This document shows, piece after piece, positions 60,701 through 64,000 of a DNA stretch of 64,000 bases. The stretch is taken from IMG/VR virus record IMGVR_UViG_3300007734_000761, positions 112,312 through 176,311 of that record. One strand, given 5' to 3'. The notes below the pieces were generated by a model that saw only the letters and a list, made by a program, of their open reading frames with translations, was not told where the DNA came from and ran no database searches. The translations under genes and the position numbers were made by a program. Source of the DNA: a virus. Position 1 is the stretch's first letter. The number at the start of each line of letters is the position of its first letter.

Positions 60701-62359
60701 AAAATCTACAATTTCGAATTTTTTCATCCAATTAATAAGATCATCTTTCCACATGTCAGGAGTAATAATGTCACCTTTACTCAATTCAGTAACATCCCAT
60801 TCTGATGGTGCATCAACATTAAACTCATCCTCATTTGATTCATACATGCCAAAATCTCCAACTACTTTATATTGAGGTAAAAGAAAATCATTAGTAAGTA
60901 TAAAATACAAACCTGCTACTTCAAAATACAACTCATCACCCCTCATCACCCCAGTTATTTTAATAGGTTTACTTGTTAGTTGTTTAAACAAATATTTAGA
61001 TTCGGATTGACCAGTAAAAAAATCATCAATGTCTTTAACCCACATGTCAGGCATAATGTAGTCTCCCTTTTTCAATTCAGTAATATCCCACTCAGCAGGA
61101 GCATCAACATTAAAATCTTCGTCTGACTCTATTAAGTTTTGTTCTATTTTATATTGTGGTTTTAACAAATCATTAATAACATCTATGTCATAATCAAGCG
61201 ACCAATATGGATTATTATGAGCCAACACAACATACGGTCCTTTATCATCTACACCAATGTCAGTTATTTCAGCTGTTTTACCTTGAATGTTAAGATCATA
61301 TTGTTTACTTTGCCACATGTCAGGAGTGATTTGGTCACCAACTCCTAATTCAATGATATTCCAGTCTTCAGGGGCGTCTACATTGAATTCATCTTCAACT
61401 TCATTTAAGTTTTTATTTTGAGTAATTTTAAAACCAGGTTTTAGTCTAGATTGAAGATTACGTAAACCAGCGTGAAAATCAATACTATGTTGTGGCATAA
61501 ATTCTCCATTATAATCTAATGTTCCTTTTCTTACATAAACACTATCACCCACAATCCTTTTTATTAAATAATAGTTTCCTGTAGTGCTATTTTCAGGGGT
61601 AATCAAGTCTCCTACACCTAATTCTTCTACATTCCACTCAGGTGGTGCTGCTACATTGAATTCATCTTCAACTTCATTTAAGTTTTTATTTTGAGTAATT
61701 TTAAACTCAGGCTTCAAACTACCCTGAAGTACAGTTAATGACTCGGTAGATATGTGTCCTACTTCATCCTCTAATTCTACAAAAATTGGATCAAAGTCCT
61801 CTTGTTCTTCATAACCATCCCATTCTTCAAAAAAGCCTATAATTTTGTAAGTCTTATTTATGTCAGTGTCAAGTAAATCCCAAATTAACTTACTTTCTTG
61901 ATTCCACATGTCAGGAGTGATTTGGTCTCCTATACTCAAATATTCAATGTTCCATTCTTCGGGTGCGTCTACATTAAACTCATCTTCACTTTCACTTAAA
62001 TCAGTAGTTACAACTTTATATTTGGGTTTTAAATACTTATTTATTTCACCAAGACCCCAGGTAAGTTGATTATCAAGATATTTTAGGTTCCCTTCGACAC
62101 TATCACCAAATTCAGTAATAACATAATAACCTGCACTTTCTGGATCATCTAAATAATTATCATCATAACCTATTTCTTTTATGTAGAGATCAAAATTATA
62201 ATATTTATATTGATTTTTAAACATATTGGGAGTAATAGTGTCTCCAACTGTTAAGGTTTCAACATTCCACTGTTTAGGTGCTGTGACCGAAAATTCTTCT
62301 TCTTCCCTAAGTATATACGCTAATTTGTTGGTATTGAAAATTTTAGACAGTAAACCCAT
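57746..62359 (-). CDS. 1,537-residue protein of 15 similar ~100-residue modules with L-x-E linkers
   Basis: The protein is a tandem array. Each module opens with EDEFNVDAPEEWN-like sequence, continues ELGVGDxITPDMW, has a small beta core (a common form is KPLKI..IG.DD), and closes LLKPQYKI. I count 15 openings; 13 and 14 are degenerate and 1 opens EEEEFSVTAPKQWN. Linkers before the openings read LRE, LSE, LNE, LNE, LIE, MYE, LRE, LTE, LNE, LQE, LLE, LLE, LEE, MNE and LKE in order. Those L-x-E sites fit the consensus of gp21-type proteases, so the array may be a polyprotein. Function of a module is unknown; the beta core has an SH3-like look. Confidence 0.7.
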   Translation of the reverse strand: MGLLSKIFNTNKLAYILREEEEFSVTAPKQWNVETLTVGDTITPNMFKNQYKYYNFDLYIKEIGYDDNYLDDPESAGYYVITEFGDSVEGNLKYLDNQLTWGLGEINKYLKPKYKVVTTDLSESEDEFNVDAPEEWNIEYLSIGDQITPDMWNQESKLIWDLLDTDINKTYKIIGFFEEWDGYEEQEDFDPIFVELEDEVGHISTESLTVLQGSLKPEFKITQNKNLNEVEDEFNVAAPPEWNVEELGVGDLITPENSTTGNYYLIKRIVGDSVYVRKGTLDYNGEFMPQHSIDFHAGLRNLQSRLKPGFKITQNKNLNEVEDEFNVDAPEDWNIIELGVGDQITPDMWQSKQYDLNIQGKTAEITDIGVDDKGPYVVLAHNNPYWSLDYDIDVINDLLKPQYKIEQNLIESDEDFNVDAPAEWDITELKKGDYIMPDMWVKDIDDFFTGQSESKYLFKQLTSKPIKITGVMRGDELYFEVAGLYFILTNDFLLPQYKVVGDFGMYESNEDEFNVDAPSEWDVTELSKGDIITPDMWKDDLINWMKKFEIVDFKVSLFPWGHNEAVLKVFQLKDEPIPGTNRTTRQWKYIRNIFVDIETLNDRLKDNFIITPSLRESENEFSVDAPQEWNVEYLTTGDTITPDMWDQNKIGRRKDFFSKPIKIDSIGYNEFDNEEEEPLVGLDLGDTTTEYDIDFVNYLLKPEFKVVQNKNLTEEEDFNVDAPAEWNRHELKVGDYFDDYIGEVYTREEDIPKDSRGFTYEIIYIGSNEGEYRKSAYYDHNIIAFRRVSNKNQIYSFTVEHFNNTRGPKLNAYINLPNRFNLNEDEENFNVDAPKSWNINYLNVGDTITPNMWNKRETKQSTFDFSFNKPLKINWIGSDGIENFIVFEESDLVTYAVEDIHDLLKPEYRISLSNLQESEENFNVDALPEWDVIELRVGDYINSNMLNPKGNDYTWFSRRKLFIEDIYFDECWTVNLLHVESGYHTPFCIDYINEDVLNDKYRIMTSLNELLEIDDEFDVKAPQKWDVIELGVGDKITRDMIKNPIFLEQMDEDFRMDFPGVITKIYLAGPTDDAKFWGVRIKFQDIGWRKYLPQSKDIKLGLGFSLDGFNENTLKPQYQIQKPVFELSKLLENEEDFNVNAPDEWNVELLTVGDTVTPEMWGYEQINSWFDISKPLNIEDIGEDDGGWWVQLGRNEAPFDLDEVNEFLKPQYKIVPYNLEESDDEFSVNAPEEWNYDYWEPTKGMREDEYYKSFDEFVTRILRKYGVEDEFIEVYLDEVFNFGDFGNYEGISSGDLYEDFQQWIRAQDETSEWYDDMNEEEDFSVDAPKDWWEYDGDVELMFQDTYWYEDENGKEAIVERDGGGIVNINDLEQYSYSDWKPFTGNPTSENLTKWYYSINWDTDLVEMFDFDDSLFEVEEDFDWSTAENIDMDRTGFKIRAVSTLKEADDEFTVKAPQKWDIVYLNKGDFLDNTNSTFNDPNVKYEIGNITSDGEIEVKKYINRGSGFEPQFDRFMKTRKGIVKAKLKPGFDIEAFSK
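57760..62310 (-). repeat. Tandem protein-domain array, 15 units of ~300 nt
   Basis: Unit starts on the minus strand recur roughly every 300 nt, marked by the plus-strand complement of the DAP-EW motif (for example near 61978, 61670, 61375, 61095, 60815, 60495, 60195, 59865, 59575, 59310, 58940 and 58675). The DNA copies differ at many synonymous and nonsynonymous sites, so the array is old rather than a recent amplification. Confidence 0.75.
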
Positions 62360-62366
62360 TCCACGT

Positions 62367-62374
62367 ATAAATAT
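62367..62374 (-). promoter_or_regulatory. Junction box before the 15-module gene
   Basis: Minus AATATTTATA, 7 nt before ATG 62359. The gap 62375-62431 also has an inverted repeat ACTTAA/TTAAGT without a T tract on the coding side. Confidence 0.5.
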
Positions 62375-62431
62375 TTAAAAATAGTAAAACAATGGCGCTT
62401 TTTTACTTAACTTTTAAGTACGTATATACCT

Positions 62432-63484
62432 TTAAAGTCCATAAGTTCCTTTAGTATTATTGTAATTACTCAATACTTCAACACTAGTAAGTCCTTTATT
62501 GTATACGTGTAAGGCTCCAAATCTAAAAGTACTACCCGCACCACTACCCATGTTAGTAGCAGTTGGATATCCTAAATTGTAAAATAAATTAAAACCATTA
62601 TTGCCAGGAGACTGTCTTGTCATAGTGGTTGAGCCAGCATTTTGACCATTTACGTATGCTGTCAACGTTGTGCCATTGTAAGTAAGACCTAAATAATACC
62701 AGTTATTTAACGGTGTAGCTATAGTAGATGATATGTAAGGTGAACCTAACGGCCAAACTCTAAATTTCATAGTTCCTCCAACTAATTCTATTTGAGAATC
62801 ATACCAACCAGTATCTGGAGGAGTTTGTCCTTGTTCACTCAATATAGTTCCATTTGATGTAGGATAAGCCCACACAAATACAGAAATACTAGTTCCGGTA
62901 TTAACTGGTGATAATTTACTGTTTAAACCGGTGTTTGTGTTGATGTATTCTGTTGTAGTTCCTTGTATTGTTAAGTAATTAGGAGTATCCGACGTGTAAG
63001 TAATAGTACCTGTAAGAGTACCATTTGAATTACCTTGTAAGTCTGTTATAGTAGTGCCTGATCCATTGTAAGAATTTAAGTCTTGTAAATTCCAATTTAA
63101 AATTAATCCACTTGAAGTAATACTACTTGTCCAACTTGACCAAAATCCACTTGAACTTAAGTAAGAATTAGCTTGTTGACCGGTAGTAAAACTTTGGTTG
63201 TAAAATCCATTAACCGTATTAACAAATGAATTTTCGGTTTTGAGAGGTGATCTTCTAAATCTTAAACTAGCAGAAACATTGGTAGGAGTAGGTACGTCAC
63301 CCCCAGGAACAGGAAATGCTATGACGTAGCCTAAGTCTTCGTCAGGACCATTCCACCACTGAAGTCCTCCCGGATCAAGATCTTCATAAGCTATGCTAGC
63401 TGTTCCAATGGCTAAGTTGCCAAATTGTTGAGTGCCTGTAATAGTAGAACCGGTGTTGTAAGCAAAAGGTCTTGAAGTAGCCAT
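62432..63484 (-). CDS. LamG-domain tail fibre/adhesin-like protein
   Basis: 350 residues. The N-terminus RPFAYNTGSTITGTQQFGN and WWNGPDEDLGYVIAFPVPGG resemble a start seen in Bacteroidota phage tail proteins. Residues ~130-345 form a concanavalin/LamG domain: NWNLQDLNSYNGSGTTITDL, SVFVWAYPTSNGTILSEQGQ, NNWYYLGLTYNGTTLTAYVN, ending FRFGALHVYNKGLTSVEVLS. Likely a receptor- or glycan-binding tail component. A box lies 6 nt before the ATG. Confidence 0.7.
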   Translation of the reverse strand: MATSRPFAYNTGSTITGTQQFGNLAIGTASIAYEDLDPGGLQWWNGPDEDLGYVIAFPVPGGDVPTPTNVSASLRFRRSPLKTENSFVNTVNGFYNQSFTTGQQANSYLSSSGFWSSWTSSITSSGLILNWNLQDLNSYNGSGTTITDLQGNSNGTLTGTITYTSDTPNYLTIQGTTTEYINTNTGLNSKLSPVNTGTSISVFVWAYPTSNGTILSEQGQTPPDTGWYDSQIELVGGTMKFRVWPLGSPYISSTIATPLNNWYYLGLTYNGTTLTAYVNGQNAGSTTMTRQSPGNNGFNLFYNLGYPTATNMGSGAGSTFRFGALHVYNKGLTSVEVLSNYNNTKGTYGL

Positions 63485-63805
63485 TTAACAATAAATATTT
63501 AAAGATTTGGCTTTTGACTTGATTTTTATTAATATATAGGTATATAAGTTCACCATTAAGCCGTTTTTGCTGTTTGGGTTTGATTGCGATCTTGATGTTC
63601 TTTGACGTAATGGATTTTTTGAAAAGTGTGTCATCTTCGTGGGATATTCGTTAGTATAGAAGTATATACGGGGCCCGTGGTGTTGAAAGGTTTCGGAGTC
63701 GTGCTTTTCGTCAAACAACCATGTACCGCTAGCCGCGCGTCGATTGACAGCGGTTCGGCGTGGGCCTAATATCATTCCAATATCATTATGCTGTCGGCTC
63801 GCCAT
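63485..63805 (-). CDS. Doubtful 106-residue ORF in GC-richer region
   Basis: An ORF from ATG 63805 (MASRQHNDIGMILGPRRT) to a stop that abuts the LamG gene start (TAAATG). The first ~60 residues come from GC-richer DNA and the last 40 from AT-rich DNA that also contains the downstream junction box, giving an odd protein without recognised motifs. It could instead be an untranslated region. If genuine, it starts immediately after a terminator. Confidence 0.3.
   Translation of the reverse strand: MASRQHNDIGMILGPRRTAVNRRAASGTWLFDEKHDSETFQHHGPRIYFYTNEYPTKMTHFSKNPLRQRTSRSQSNPNSKNGLMVNLYTYILIKIKSKAKSLNIYC
63491..63498 (-). promoter_or_regulatory. Junction box before LamG protein
   Basis: Minus AATATTTATT, 6 nt before the ATG. 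Confidence 0.5.
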
Positions 63806-63812
63806 CGGCCAC

Positions 63813-63843
63813 AAAAAAAGAAAGAGCCAAAAGGCTCCCTCTT
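63813..63843 (-). terminator. Rho-independent terminator after the AT-hook gene
   Basis: Minus strand AAGAGGGAGCC, loop TTTT, GGCTCTTTCTT followed by T residues; 11-bp stem with two G-T pairs. A second small hairpin (GGCTC/GAGCC) lies at 63857-63869 just after the stop codon. Confidence 0.85.
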
Positions 63844-63869
63844 CGTTGTACTGTCTGGCTCTTTGAGCC

Positions 63870-63992
63870 TTATTCGTCTACATTGACTTTTTTCGGACGA
63901 CCTAACTTCAATGTGCCACTCGCACGTTTTTCATTCAACATAGCCAATCGTTGTTGTCTTGGACTATTTGGATTGACGGGACGACCTCTCAT
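63870..63992 (-). CDS. 40-residue AT-hook-like protein
   Basis: ATG 63992 gives MRGRPVNPNSPRQQRLAMLN, then a Lys/Arg stretch with LKLGRPKK near the end, stop at 63870. Two RGRP/GRPKK motifs flank a helical segment, the AT-hook pattern for minor-groove binding. This small type recurs in marine T4-like phages as I recall it. It is closed by a terminator directly downstream. Possibly DNA-binding or transcriptional. Confidence 0.7.
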   Translation of the reverse strand: MRGRPVNPNSPRQQRLAMLNEKRASGTLKLGRPKKVNVDE

Positions 63993-64000
63993 GCCGGTCA

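Noticed and set aside
62404-62420. Inverted repeat ACTTAA/TTAAGT as a terminator
   Set aside because: On the coding strand it is followed by A, not T, and the stem is pure AT-type; it is not a convincing terminator.
63620-63790. Possible tRNA or structured RNA in the GC-richer block
   Set aside because: GGTTCGGC looks like a T-loop fragment, but no matching acceptor, anticodon or D arms could be folded.
1-64000. T4 late promoters (TATAAATA) in coding orientation
   Set aside because: Sense copies on the minus strand seem scattered inside genes (for example near 27898) and were not seen at gene starts; only the reverse orientation is at junctions.

Overview
The window is a single block of late/structural genes from a T4-like contractile-tail (myovirus) phage. 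All supported genes lie on the minus strand, so transcription runs from high to low coordinates. The DNA is AT-rich except for the Gly/Ser/Thr repeat gene at the left edge and about 250 nt near the right edge. Genes are tightly packed with ATGA or TAATG overlaps. I saw essentially no Shine-Dalgarno sequences before the starts. With a signal peptide ending in SSQ on one small protein, this fits a Bacteroidota (flavobacterial-type) host; the host is inference. No tRNA, CRISPR array, IS element or integrase was seen.

Layout, in transcription order from the right edge. 64.0-62.4 kb: a 40-residue AT-hook-like gene, a terminator, a GC-richer stretch with one doubtful ORF, and a LamG-type tail protein. 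62.4-55.6 kb: a 1,537-residue protein of 15 similar modules, a membrane-anchored protein and a tagged 429-residue protein. 55.5-53.0 kb: thioredoxin-fold protein, HD hydrolase, and a gp55-like late sigma factor. 53.0-37.3 kb: baseplate and tail genes, including an OB-fold/lytic/spike trio, gp25, gp6 and a 1,863-residue structural protein. 37.3-33.7 kb: GIY-YIG nuclease, primase, RecB-like nuclease and P-loop kinase. 33.7-21.5 kb: an accessory zone with a four-domain protein (nucleotidylyltransferase, Pol-beta-type nucleotidyltransferase, HExxH zincin, HAD phosphatase), many small basic or Cys-rich virion-type proteins, an FAD-dependent oxidoreductase and a NadR-like kinase. 21.5-6.2 kb: spanin-like genes, terminase, portal, core proteins, prohead protease, scaffold, major capsid protein, PhoH and neck genes. 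6.2 kb to the left edge: a giant G-X-Y repeat protein that runs out of the window.

The most interesting signal links these regions. The window encodes a T4 gp21-type prohead protease, whose relatives cut after (L/I)-x-E. Seven genes start with the same 10-residue tag, MI(K/N)(L/F)xx(I/L)LxE, with Glu exactly at residue 10, as in the capsid-targeting sequences of T4 IPIII and Alt. Several multidomain proteins also carry L-x-E exactly at their domain borders: the four-domain 768-residue protein (LQE|G, LNE|S, LNE|S), the 15-module protein (L-x-E before 13 of 15 modules, M-x-E before the other two), a 584-residue protein (LLE|G) and a 242-residue protein (LDE|A). My proposal, which is inference, is that these are capsid-packaged polyproteins, cut into separate enzymes or small domains during head maturation and possibly delivered to the host with the DNA. 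A second unexplained signal is an oriented ATATTTAT box within 20 nt upstream of 17 start codons, with an eighteenth copy in a long leader.
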